A stretch of 19,343 bases of DNA. Source: DATLHO01 sp035539855. Lineage in GTDB: Bacteria; Bacteroidota; Ignavibacteria; OLB7. A model generated the notes under the pieces. That model ran no database searches. It saw nothing but the letters and a program-made list of their open reading frames with translations, and was not told the origin of the DNA. A program made the translations under genes and the position numbers. Positions within the stretch are counted from its first letter, which is position 1; the number at the start of each line of letters is the position of its first letter. The stretch is from contig DATLHO010000275.1 in assembly GCA_035539855.1 (NCBI GenBank), forward strand, positions 1 through 19,343, in the 5' to 3' direction. Below are positions 7,033 to 14,370 of the stretch, in pieces.

Positions 7033-9391
7033 CCCCCGTCGGATTCGCATCGCCTCGGCGCTTCTCGTGATGCTCGCGCTCGCCGCTCCGGCGCTTGCGC
7101 AGGGGCCGACCGGTCCCGCAACGGGAGCACCCCCGGCGCCCCGCATTCGCGAGCTCCGCGTCGAGGGGACGACGTCGGCGTCACCGTCGGCCGTCATCAA
7201 CTTCTCCGGCCTGCGCGTCGGTGACCCGGTCACCTCCGACGGCGTCGCGCGCGCGATCCGCAACCTGATGGAGCGCCGGCTCTTCAGCGACGTCAAGGTC
7301 TTCGCCGAAGGCCAGACCGCCGACGGCGTCGCGATCGTCATCGCCGTGCGCGAGTATCCCCGCGTCGGACGCGTGACGTTCAACGGTCACGACGAGCTCG
7401 ACGACAAGGAGATCACGGCGCTGGCGACGATTCGTCCCGGCGACATCGCCTCGCCGTACGAGTTCGATCGCACGCGGGCGCGCGTCAAGGCGAAGTACGC
7501 CGAGGAAGGCTACCTCTTCTCCAACGTCACCGCGACGCAGCGACCGTCGGAGACCGACACGGGCCGCGTCGACGTGACGTTCACGATCGAGGAGGGACCC
7601 GAGGTCAGCATCGGCGAGATCACCTTCAGCGGCAACCGCGAGTTCTCCGAGGGAGATCTCGAGAGCGCGATGGACGACGTCAAGGAGAAGCAGTGGTGGC
7701 AGATCTGGCGCTCGTCGAAGTTCGACCGCGCGAAGCTCGCCGAGGATCGCAAGCGCATCGAGGACTTCTATCACTCCCAGGGATTCATCGACGCGGAGGT
7801 CATCTCCGACTCGATCTGGATCGACCCGGTCAGCGGCAAGGCCAACGTGCACATGGCGGTCTCCGAGGGCGGCCGCGTCTACCTGCGCTCGCTCGCGGTG
7901 AGTGGCAACACGGTCTACGAGACGCCGATGATCCGCCAGCGACTCGGCGTCGAGGAGGGCGCTCCGTACAACCAGGTGCAGCTCAACGCCAACGTCGAGG
8001 CGAACGCCGAGGGAACCGATCTTCGATCGCTGTACCTCGACAACGGCTACCTGACGTTCCGACCCGAGCTCGTCGAGCGTCGCGTGACGCCCGACTCGGT
8101 CGACGTCATCCTGAGGATCACCGAAGGGCAGCAGGCATCGATCCGCTACGTGAACATCGCGGGCAACACCAAGACCAAGGACAAGGTGATCCGTCGCGAG
8201 CTCTTCACGCGACCCGGTGACACGTTCTCCAAGCAGGCGATCATCCGCTCGCTGCGCACGCTGGCGAACCTCAACTACTTCAACCCCGAGCGCCTGCAGC
8301 CCGACGTGCAGCCGGTCGACGCGACGACGGTCGACGTGACCTATGTCGTCGAGGAGCGTCCGAGCGATACCTTCAATGCCTCGGTCGGTTTCAGCTCGCA
8401 GGGACTCACCGGCGTGCTCGGCGTATCGTTCAACAACTTCTCGCTGCTCGAGCCGCTCTCCGGCGGCGGCGGACAGGTGCTGAACTTCAACTGGGAGTTC
8501 GGCAGCTACGTCTCGACGTTCTCGCTCGGCTTCACCGAGCCGTGGCTCTTCGACGAGCCGATCACGCTCGGCGCGAATATCTACTACCGCAATCTCGAGA
8601 GCGTCTACAACGGCGAGCCGTACGACATTCGCACGGCCGGCGGATCGCTCACCAACGGATGGCGGCCGCGCTGGCCGGACGATTATTTCCGTCTGGACCT
8701 GACCAACCGCGTGCTGCACAACGAGATCAGCGGCGAGGCTCCGTCGAACTCGAGCTTCCGCCAGGGCAGCGAGATCAGTCACACGCTGACGGTTGCCCGC
8801 TCGAGCCTCGACAATCCGTTCTTCGCGACCGTCGGATCGCGCTTCGTCTTCGCCAACACGGTCGCGGCTCTCGGCGACGCGAAGTTCACGAAGCACGAGC
8901 TGAACTTCGATTTCTATTCGCCACTCGCGCAGGTGACCGAGCAGAACTCGCTCGTCTTCTACCTCAACAACGAGTACGGCATCGTCAACGACTTCGGCGC
9001 GCTCGACCGGATCGCGCCGACCACGTTCTACAACATGGGCGGCACCGTCATCGCGGGCGTCAACACGATCCAGCTCCGCGGCTACAGGGACAACTTGATC
9101 GGCCCGCGCTCGGAGCCGGGACGGGTCTACGCCAAGACGACGGCCGAGCTCCGTTTCGGCCTGGCGATGAACCCCATCCCGATCTACGTCCTCGGCTTCG
9201 CCGAGGCCGGCAACGTCTGGGGACGTTTCAGCGAGGTCAACCCGTTCGACCTCAAGCGCTCCGTCGGACTCGGCCTGCGGGTCATGGTTCCGCCGATCGG
9301 ACTGCTCGGCTTCGACTATGGCTACGGCTTCGACTATGACGTCGAGGGTGTCAAGGGCGGCTGGCGCTTCCACTTCCAGTTCGGCCGCTAG
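7010..9391 (+). CDS. bamA: Outer membrane protein assembly factor BamA
   Basis: BamA is the central Omp85 subunit of the BAM complex and folds beta-barrel proteins into the outer membrane. The ATG at 7010 gives 793 aa with a clean signal peptide (RRIRIASALLVMLALAAPALA, cleaved near residue 30). Five POTRA domains follow at about 45-115, 118-196, 199-286, 289-374 and 377-449. A 16-strand-type barrel runs from about 455 to the end. The L6 loop motif RGY is at 690-692. The length is close to E. coli BamA (810 aa). The frame is open upstream, but those codons lie inside uppS and would precede the signal peptide, so they are rejected. The 23-nt overlap with uppS suggests translational coupling. 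The C-terminus FHFQFGR ends in Arg rather than the common terminal aromatic residue. Confidence 0.96.
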   Translation: MPSNAVHNPRRIRIASALLVMLALAAPALAQGPTGPATGAPPAPRIRELRVEGTTSASPSAVINFSGLRVGDPVTSDGVARAIRNLMERRLFSDVKVFAEGQTADGVAIVIAVREYPRVGRVTFNGHDELDDKEITALATIRPGDIASPYEFDRTRARVKAKYAEEGYLFSNVTATQRPSETDTGRVDVTFTIEEGPEVSIGEITFSGNREFSEGDLESAMDDVKEKQWWQIWRSSKFDRAKLAEDRKRIEDFYHSQGFIDAEVISDSIWIDPVSGKANVHMAVSEGGRVYLRSLAVSGNTVYETPMIRQRLGVEEGAPYNQVQLNANVEANAEGTDLRSLYLDNGYLTFRPELVERRVTPDSVDVILRITEGQQASIRYVNIAGNTKTKDKVIRRELFTRPGDTFSKQAIIRSLRTLANLNYFNPERLQPDVQPVDATTVDVTYVVEERPSDTFNASVGFSSQGLTGVLGVSFNNFSLLEPLSGGGGQVLNFNWEFGSYVSTFSLGFTEPWLFDEPITLGANIYYRNLESVYNGEPYDIRTAGGSLTNGWRPRWPDDYFRLDLTNRVLHNEISGEAPSNSSFRQGSEISHTLTVARSSLDNPFFATVGSRFVFANTVAALGDAKFTKHELNFDFYSPLAQVTEQNSLVFYLNNEYGIVNDFGALDRIAPTTFYNMGGTVIAGVNTIQLRGYRDNLIGPRSEPGRVYAKTTAELRFGLAMNPIPIYVLGFAEAGNVWGRFSEVNPFDLKRSVGLGLRVMVPPIGLLGFDYGYGFDYDVEGVKGGWRFHFQFGR

Positions 9392-9404
9392 AACATTTCC
9401 TTAC

Positions 9405-9431
9405 GCCCCGGCGCGTAAACCGCGCCGGGGC
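9405..9431 (+). terminator. GC-rich hairpin between bamA and skp1
   Basis: A perfect 11-bp stem (GCCCCGGCGCG with CGCGCCGGGGC) has a TAAAC loop and starts 14 nt after the bamA stop. No T run follows, so full intrinsic termination is doubtful. It could partly attenuate transcription or protect the 3' end of bamA mRNA. Confidence 0.5.
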
Positions 9432-9521
9432 CCTACAGGTCCGTACCGACGGGCTCGCGTCCGCGGAAGCGACCGCGATTATCCTCGCATCGACCCACTC
9501 AAAACCTCATCGTTCGACCGA

Positions 9522-10067
9522 ATGAAACGGCACTCACTCTTTCAGATACCCATGCTCGCCGTGCTCATGCTCGCGGCGATGGTCGCCTTCGCACCCGACG
9601 CCAGCGCGCAGACCGCGGCCAAGGTCGGCATCGTCAACTTCGACGAGATCATCAGCCGCCTGCCGGAGTTCAAGCAGATCGAGAGCGAGCTGCAGGGACT
9701 GCAGCAGCGCTACATGGACACGCTGCGCGCGCTGCAGAACGAGCTTCAGGGCATGGCCGACGCCTACCAGAAGCAGCAGGCCCTCATGAGCGCCGAGACC
9801 AAGGCGACCGAGGAGCAGAAGATCATGGGCTACCGCGATCAGCTCCTGAAGTACCAGCAGGAGCGCCTCGGCCAGGGCGGAACGTTCGCCCAGGCGCAGG
9901 CCCAGATGCTTCAGCCGGTGCGCGACAAGGTCCGCGGCGCCATCGAGCGCGTCGCGAAGTCGGAGAAGCTCACGCTCGTGCTCGAATCCTCCTCGACGGC
10001 CTACTTCGACGAGAAGACCGAGATCACCTTCAAAGTCCTTGACTACCTGAAACGTGGCACCAACTAA
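9522..10067 (+). CDS. skp: OmpH/Skp family periplasmic chaperone, first copy
   Basis: Skp-family trimers hold unfolded outer-membrane proteins in the periplasm and pass them to BAM. The product (181 aa; E. coli Skp 161) has a signal peptide (MKRHSLFQIPMLAVLMLAAM... cleaved after ASA near residue 29). The OmpH entry motif VGIVNFDEIISRLPEF follows, then a long charged and Gln-rich coiled-coil hairpin, and the C-terminal strand region (LTLVLESSSTAYFDEKTEITFKV). The ATG at 9522 is preferred to the upstream open frame because it places the signal peptide at the N-terminus; no Shine-Dalgarno sequence is seen. It follows bamA by 130 nt containing a hairpin, and overlaps the second copy by 14 nt. Confidence 0.92.
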   Translation: MKRHSLFQIPMLAVLMLAAMVAFAPDASAQTAAKVGIVNFDEIISRLPEFKQIESELQGLQQRYMDTLRALQNELQGMADAYQKQQALMSAETKATEEQKIMGYRDQLLKYQQERLGQGGTFAQAQAQMLQPVRDKVRGAIERVAKSEKLTLVLESSSTAYFDEKTEITFKVLDYLKRGTN

Positions 10068-10746
10068 TCGAACGATCGCGCGGCTGCTGGCCGTGGTCGG
10101 CATTGCGGCGCTCGGCGCCGTCGCTCCGGTGACGGCGCAGAAGACGGCGTATGTCGCCAGCGACGAGATCATGAACCGGCTGCCGGAGGTCAAGGACGCC
10201 CGCACGCGCATCGGCGAGATGCAGGCGACCTGGCTGCGTGAGATCCAGTCGCAGGAGACCGACATCGCGCGGCTGCGAGCCGAGATCGAGAGCAACCGGC
10301 TCTTGTGGAGCACGCAGGAGCGTCGCGACGCCGAGGGACGGCTGCGCGATGCCGAGCAGAAGCTCGCTGCGTTCCGCGCCTCGAAGTACGACGCCGGCGG
10401 CGAGTACGAGAAGCTCCACAACGAGTCGCTCACGCCGCTGTACGACAAGGTCTTCGCCGCGATCGCCGAGGAGGCCAAGGCGCAGAAGTACGACTTCGTG
10501 TTCGACAAGAGCAGCCGCGGCCTGCCGATGCTCTACGCGAGCCCCGACTACGATCTGACTGCCGCGGTGCTGAGACGCCTCGGCGTCAAGCTCGATCCGT
10601 CGGAGCTCGAGGAGGCGCCGGCCGACGGGGGTCGCGCTCCGCAGCGTGGGCGACGTCCGGCGGACGATCCCAACACGGTGCTCGAGGAGAAGCCGGAGTC
10701 GACCAGCGGATCGGGCTCGGGCTCGTCGGTCGAGTCGGCGAAGTAG
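10054..10746 (+). CDS. OmpH/Skp family periplasmic chaperone, second copy with extended tail
   Basis: This is a second Skp-like chaperone (230 aa) starting at GTG inside the end of the first copy, which suggests coupled translation. It has a signal peptide (cleaved near TAQ at 27-29), the OmpH entry motif TAYVASDEIMNRLPEV, and a coiled-coil arm rich in Glu/Arg. The C-terminal core is YDFVFDKSSRGLPMLYASPDYDLT, where 'YDFVFDKS' is typical of Bacteroidota OmpH proteins. About 45 extra residues at the end are Pro/Gly/Ser/Glu-rich and probably disordered. Tandem ompH copies after bamA are common in Bacteroidota. The tail sets the two copies apart and suggests they differ in clients or partners. 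Confidence 0.9.
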   Translation: MAPTNRTIARLLAVVGIAALGAVAPVTAQKTAYVASDEIMNRLPEVKDARTRIGEMQATWLREIQSQETDIARLRAEIESNRLLWSTQERRDAEGRLRDAEQKLAAFRASKYDAGGEYEKLHNESLTPLYDKVFAAIAEEAKAQKYDFVFDKSSRGLPMLYASPDYDLTAAVLRRLGVKLDPSELEEAPADGGRAPQRGRRPADDPNTVLEEKPESTSGSGSGSSVESAK

Positions 10747-10762
10747 CGAACCAGAGTCCACG

Positions 10763-10803
10763 GTGCCGGGTTCGTGGTGTCGCGACAGAGGTCGCCGCGG
10801 CAC
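10763..10803 (+). other. Possible two-part stem-loop between skp2 and lpxD
   Basis: An outer 6-bp stem (GTGCCG at 10763-10768 with CGGCAC at 10798-10803) can enclose an inner hairpin, GCGAC-AGAG-GTCGC (10782-10795). There is no T run and it lies 33 nt before the lpxD start. It is weak and could be chance in GC-rich DNA. Confidence 0.2.
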
Positions 10804-10836
10804 GGGTGCACAGCAGCAAGCTTGATGGAGGGTCGA

Positions 10837-11895
10837 ATGCTCGTATCTGAGGTGGCGGAGCTCGTCGGCGGAGTGGTCGTCGGCGACGGCTCGGTAAGCC
10901 TCGAGCGACCGTCGAAGATCGAGGAGGCGGGGCCCGGGGATGTCACGTTCGTGGCCAACGCGCGCTATGCGAAGCACGCCGAGTCGACGCGCGCGAGCGC
11001 GATGATCGTCGACAACGAGTTCGTGGTCACGCGGACCGACGTCGCCTACATTCGGGTGGCCGATCCGTACCGCGCGTTCCTGACGGTGGTCGCGCGCATG
11101 ACCCCGCCGCTGCGCACGCTCGCGGCGGGCATCCATCCGAGCGCGACGATCGCCGAGACCGCCTCGATCGCCGACGACGTCGGCATCGGCGCGCACGTCG
11201 TCATCGGCGACGGCGCGAGGATCGGTCGCGGCACGCGGATCCATCCCGGAACGGTGGTCGGTGCGGACACGACGATCGGCGAGCGCGTCACGATCTACGC
11301 GAACGTCTCGCTCTACGATCGCACCGTCGTCGGCAGCGACGTCGTCATTCACGCCGGCGCGGTCGTCGGTGCCGACGGGTTCGGGTTCCTGCCCACGGCC
11401 GACGGTCGCTGGGAGAAGATCCCGCAGGTCGGCCGCGTCGTTGTCGGCGATGACGTCGAGATCGGCGCCAATGCGACGATCGATCGAGCATCGCTCGGCG
11501 AGACCGTCATCGGCCGGGGCGTGAAGATCGACAACCTCGTGCACATCGCGCACAACGTCGTCGTCGGCGAGCACACGGCGATCGCGGCGCAGGCCGGCAT
11601 CTCCGGCAGCACGCGCATCGGCTCGGCCAATCTCATCGCCGGGCAGGTCGGCATCGTCGGGCACATCGAGACCGTGCCGAACGTCATCATCGAGGCCCAG
11701 TCCGGCGTCAGCAAGTCACTGAACAAGGCCGGCCGCTACTTCGGCCACCCGGCCAAGGAGCACTCGCAGGCGCTGCGGCAGGAGGGAGCGCTCCGGCAGC
11801 TTCCCGACCTGCTGGCGACGATCCGCGAGCTGCGCGACCGCGTTCGCGAGCTCGAGGCCGCCGTCGGTCTGCAGGCCGGTGACGCGATCGAGTAA
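10837..11895 (+). CDS. lpxD: UDP-3-O-(3-hydroxyacyl)glucosamine N-acyltransferase
   Basis: LpxD adds the second 3-hydroxyacyl chain, from acyl-ACP, to the amino group of UDP-3-O-acylglucosamine. This is the third step of lipid A synthesis, in the cytoplasm. The product (352 aa; E. coli 341) has the N-terminal uridine-binding domain (SKIEEAGPGDVTFVANARY). A left-handed beta-helix of hexapeptide repeats (IGxx-type) follows from about residue 100, then a C-terminal helix (LPDLLATIRELRDRVRELEAAV). The catalytic His is at 239 in HIAHNVVVG, the same number as in E. coli. The ATG at 10837 has GGAGGG 4 nt upstream; the frame continues 21 codons further upstream without a comparable ribosome-binding site. 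Confidence 0.96.
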   Translation: MLVSEVAELVGGVVVGDGSVSLERPSKIEEAGPGDVTFVANARYAKHAESTRASAMIVDNEFVVTRTDVAYIRVADPYRAFLTVVARMTPPLRTLAAGIHPSATIAETASIADDVGIGAHVVIGDGARIGRGTRIHPGTVVGADTTIGERVTIYANVSLYDRTVVGSDVVIHAGAVVGADGFGFLPTADGRWEKIPQVGRVVVGDDVEIGANATIDRASLGETVIGRGVKIDNLVHIAHNVVVGEHTAIAAQAGISGSTRIGSANLIAGQVGIVGHIETVPNVIIEAQSGVSKSLNKAGRYFGHPAKEHSQALRQEGALRQLPDLLATIRELRDRVRELEAAVGLQAGDAIE

Positions 11896-11940
11896 CGCCG
11901 TCGACCCGGCGGTCGATCGACCGTCCGGAACCGTTTTCTC

Positions 11941-11996
11941 CGAGGCCGCTCCAATCCCACGGGGCGGCCTCGCGTCGATCGCGACGCCCCGTTTTT
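11941..11996 (+). terminator. Intrinsic terminator with a competing upstream hairpin, lpxD/lpxC junction
   Basis: The terminator pairs ACGGGGCG (11959-11966) with CGCCCCGT (11985-11992), stacked on TCGCG (11970-11974) with CGCGA (11980-11984), and ends in TTTTT (11992-11996). A second hairpin pairs CGAGGCCGC (11941-11949) with GCGGCCTCG (11964-11972). It shares bases with the terminator's 5' arm, so both cannot form at once. That is the geometry of an antiterminator/terminator pair. Whether it is used as a switch is inference; simple termination after lpxD would explain the terminator alone. Confidence 0.6.
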
Positions 11997-12007
11997 GATA
12001 GAGACTC

Positions 12008-12041
12008 TTTCAGAGCTCTTTCCTCCAAAAGCGTATTTTCG
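12008..12041 (+). promoter_or_regulatory. Weak candidate promoter for lpxC-fabZ
   Basis: TATTTTCG (12034-12041) is one base from the Bacteroidota -7 element TAnnTTTG. TTTC (12008-12011) lies 22 nt before it as a poor -33 element. It sits in an AT-richer patch just after the terminator, where a promoter for lpxC would be expected. An 8-bp palindrome AGAGCTCT (12012-12019) lies between the two elements. Confidence 0.25.
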
Positions 12042-12060
12042 CCTTTCCCCTCAGCTCGCC

Positions 12061-12142
12061 GCTCTCCGTGGACTCGTTCCCTCGATGTCCGCCGGGCGCC
12101 GGCGAGTCCGTCACGAACCCAGACTCGCGTGTCTCGGAGAGC
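12061..12142 (+). promoter_or_regulatory. Foldable 5' leader of lpxC-fabZ
   Basis: An outer 8-bp stem (GCTCTCCG at 12061-12068 with CGGAGAGC at 12135-12142) encloses a 7-bp stem (GGACTCG at 12070-12076 with CGAGTCC at 12103-12109). It can also hold a short AGAC/GTCT stem (12121-12124 with 12131-12134), giving a three-way junction. It ends 27 nt before the lpxC ATG. No known riboswitch is recognised, and GC-rich DNA folds easily, so function is uncertain. Confidence 0.35.
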
Positions 12143-12169
12143 AGATCCCGTCGGTTCAACCGGTCCTCT

Positions 12170-13573
12170 ATGCGCGTACAACAACGCACGATCGCATCGC
12201 CTGTCAGTCTAGCCGGGGTGGGGCTCCACACCGGAAACCAGAGCACGATCACCTTTCAGCCGGCTGCCGAGAACTACGGCATCCGCTTCGTGCGTGCCGA
12301 TCTCGACGGCGCGCCCGAGGTTCCGGCCGACGTCGACCTGGTCACCGACATCTCGCGCGGCACGACGCTGACGAAGGACGGCGCCAGCGTCCACACCGTC
12401 GAGCACGTGCTCGCAGCGCTGGCCGGCCTCGAGGTCGACAACTGTCGCATCGAGCTGACGGGAAATGAGCCACCGATCGGCGACGGCAGCTCGATGCCCT
12501 ATGCCGAGGTGCTGCTGCGCGCCGGATTCGTCGACCAGCAGGCCGCGCGCACCTACATCGCGATCGACGAATCGATTGCGTACAAGAACGAAGAGAAGGG
12601 AGTCGAGATCGCCGCGCTTCCGAACAACGAGTTCCGGATGACGGTCATGATCGATTACCGCAATCCCGCGCTCGGAAGCCAGTACGCCAACCTCTTCGAT
12701 CTCAACAAGGAGTTCGCCACGCAGTTCGCGCCGGCGCGCACGTTCTGCTTCCTGACCGAGGTCGAGATGCTCCGCGATACGGGGCTGATCAAGGGTGGCG
12801 CGCTCGACAACGCGATCGTGATCGTCGACAAGGATGTCGACCAGGAGGGGCTCGACAAGATGTCGAAGCGCCTGGGCATCGAGGGTTCGGTCGTGCTCGG
12901 GCAGACCGGCATCCTCAACAACGGCACGATGCGCTTCGACAACGAGCCGGCGCGACACAAGCTGCTGGATCTCCTCGGCGATCTCGCGCTCGCCGGCGCT
13001 CCGGTGCGCGCGCACATCCTGGCGGCGCGACCGGGCCACGCGAGCAACATCGAGTTCGCGCGCAAGGTCAAGCGCCTGGCCGAACGCCGCAAGCTCTACA
13101 AGAAGTTCGCGGTCCAGGATGACGACGGCGTCGTGATGGATATCAACGCGATCGCCAACATCCTGCCGCACCGCTATCCGTTCCTGCTCGTCGACCGCGT
13201 CATCGAGCTCGACCGCGAGGCCGGCACGATCACCGGCCTGAAGAACGTGACGGTCAACGAGCCGTTCTTCAGCGGCCACTTTCCGGGCCGGCCGATCATG
13301 CCGGGCGTGCTCATCGTCGAGGCGATGGCGCAGACCGGAGGGATGCTCCTGATGAACCATATCGGATCCGACGGCACCAAGCTCGCCCTGTTCATGGGGA
13401 TCAACAACTGCAAGTTTCGCAAGCCGGTCATCCCCGGTGACCAGCTCATCTTCGACGTCGAGCTCCGCTCGAAGCGCTTCAACACATTCACCCTCCACGG
13501 CCGCGCGACCGTCAAGGGGGCTCTCGTTGCCGAGGCGGAGCTCTCGGTGGCCATTATCGATCGTCAACTTTGA
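12170..13573 (+). CDS. lpxC/fabZ: Bifunctional LpxC deacetylase / FabZ dehydratase
   Basis: This is a fusion of two enzymes in 467 aa. LpxC (about 1-300) removes acetate from UDP-3-O-acyl-GlcNAc, the committed step of lipid A synthesis. It shows HTVEH with Glu78 and the zinc ligand His79 (same numbers as E. coli), HKLLD with zinc ligands His263 and Asp267, and RPGH with His290. FabZ (about 318-467) dehydrates beta-hydroxyacyl-ACP for fatty-acid elongation. It has LPHRYPFLLVDRV and GHFPGRPIMPGVLIVEAMAQ, with catalytic His370 and Glu384. Both catalytic sets are intact. The fusion is typical of Bacteroidota and relatives. The two activities compete for hydroxyacyl-ACP. The ATG at 12170 matches the family N-terminus (MRVQQRTI); the 34 upstream in-frame codons look non-coding. 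No Shine-Dalgarno sequence is seen. Confidence 0.97.
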   Translation: MRVQQRTIASPVSLAGVGLHTGNQSTITFQPAAENYGIRFVRADLDGAPEVPADVDLVTDISRGTTLTKDGASVHTVEHVLAALAGLEVDNCRIELTGNEPPIGDGSSMPYAEVLLRAGFVDQQAARTYIAIDESIAYKNEEKGVEIAALPNNEFRMTVMIDYRNPALGSQYANLFDLNKEFATQFAPARTFCFLTEVEMLRDTGLIKGGALDNAIVIVDKDVDQEGLDKMSKRLGIEGSVVLGQTGILNNGTMRFDNEPARHKLLDLLGDLALAGAPVRAHILAARPGHASNIEFARKVKRLAERRKLYKKFAVQDDDGVVMDINAIANILPHRYPFLLVDRVIELDREAGTITGLKNVTVNEPFFSGHFPGRPIMPGVLIVEAMAQTGGMLLMNHIGSDGTKLALFMGINNCKFRKPVIPGDQLIFDVELRSKRFNTFTLHGRATVKGALVAEAELSVAIIDRQL

Positions 13574-13581
13574 TTCCCCAC

Positions 13582-14370
13582 ATGACAGAGACGCTGATCA
13601 GCCCCCGGGCCGAGGTCGATCCAGAAGCGATCATCGGCGATGGCGTACGGATCGGTCCGTTCGCGGTCATCGAGGCGGACGTCGAGATCGGTGATGGCGT
13701 CGAGATCTTTCCGCACGCGCACATCAGCTCCGGCGCGCGCATCGGCCGCGACTGCAGGATCTTCACGGGCGCGGCGATCGGCGGCGTGCCGCAGGATCTG
13801 AAGTTCGGCGGCGAGCGAACCCTGGCGATCATCGGCGAGCGCACGGTCGTTCGCGAGTACGTGACGATCCATCGCGGCACCGCGGCGCATGGCCGAACCG
13901 TCGTCGGCAGCGACTGCCTGCTGATGGCGTACTGCCACGTCGCGCACGACTGCGAGATCGGCGACCGTGTGATCACGGCCAACGCCGTGCAGCTCGGCGG
14001 GCACGTGCAGATCGACGACTGGGCGATCATCGGCGGGCTCACCGGCGTCCACCAGTTCGAGCGCATCGGCTGCCACGCGATGGTCGGAGCCGGCTTCCGT
14101 GTGATGAAGGACGTGCCGCCGTACGCGCTGGCAGGCAACCAGCCGCTGGGCTTCAGCGGTGTCAACGTCATCGGCCTGCAGCGCCGTGGGTTCTCCGAAG
14201 AGACGATCGACACGATCCGCCAGGTCTACCGGATCATCTACCAGTCCGGTCTGAACATGGGCGAGGGCGTCGAGCGCGTCGCGCTGTCGTTCGACAACGT
14301 GCCGGAGGTGGATACGATCCTGGAGTTCTTCCGCGCCAGCGAGCGCGGCGTCATCCCGCTGTCGCGGTGA
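13582..14370 (+). CDS. lpxA: Acyl-ACP--UDP-N-acetylglucosamine O-acyltransferase
   Basis: LpxA carries out the first, reversible step of lipid A synthesis, moving a 3-hydroxyacyl chain from ACP to the 3-OH of UDP-GlcNAc. With the ATG at 13582 the product is 262 aa, the same length as E. coli LpxA. It shows left-handed beta-helix hexapeptide repeats from the N-terminus, GGVPQDLKFGGE, VTIHRGT, and HVAHDCEIG with the catalytic His at residue 122 (E. coli His125). The C-terminal helical part includes GLQRRGFSEETIDTIRQVYRIIYQSG. An in-frame TTG at 13570 overlaps the lpxC-fabZ stop and is a possible but less likely start. The 8-nt gap to lpxC-fabZ and the TGATG junction with lpxB indicate a single transcript. 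Confidence 0.96.
   Translation: MTETLISPRAEVDPEAIIGDGVRIGPFAVIEADVEIGDGVEIFPHAHISSGARIGRDCRIFTGAAIGGVPQDLKFGGERTLAIIGERTVVREYVTIHRGTAAHGRTVVGSDCLLMAYCHVAHDCEIGDRVITANAVQLGGHVQIDDWAIIGGLTGVHQFERIGCHAMVGAGFRVMKDVPPYALAGNQPLGFSGVNVIGLQRRGFSEETIDTIRQVYRIIYQSGLNMGEGVERVALSFDNVPEVDTILEFFRASERGVIPLSR

Noticed and set aside
7181..9373. Minus-strand open frame of 730 codons opposite bamA
   Set aside because: BamA is unmistakable on the plus strand; the antisense translation is Asp/Val/Arg-rich without any family motif.
10030..11664. Minus-strand open frame of 544 codons opposite skp2 and lpxD
   Set aside because: It mirrors codon bias of verified genes and spans their junction; no start signal or domain is visible.
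13570..13581. TTG start for lpxA
   Set aside because: The ATG at 13582 gives a protein of exactly the E. coli length. The TTG lies over the lpxC-fabZ stop codon and is a weaker start, although it cannot be excluded.
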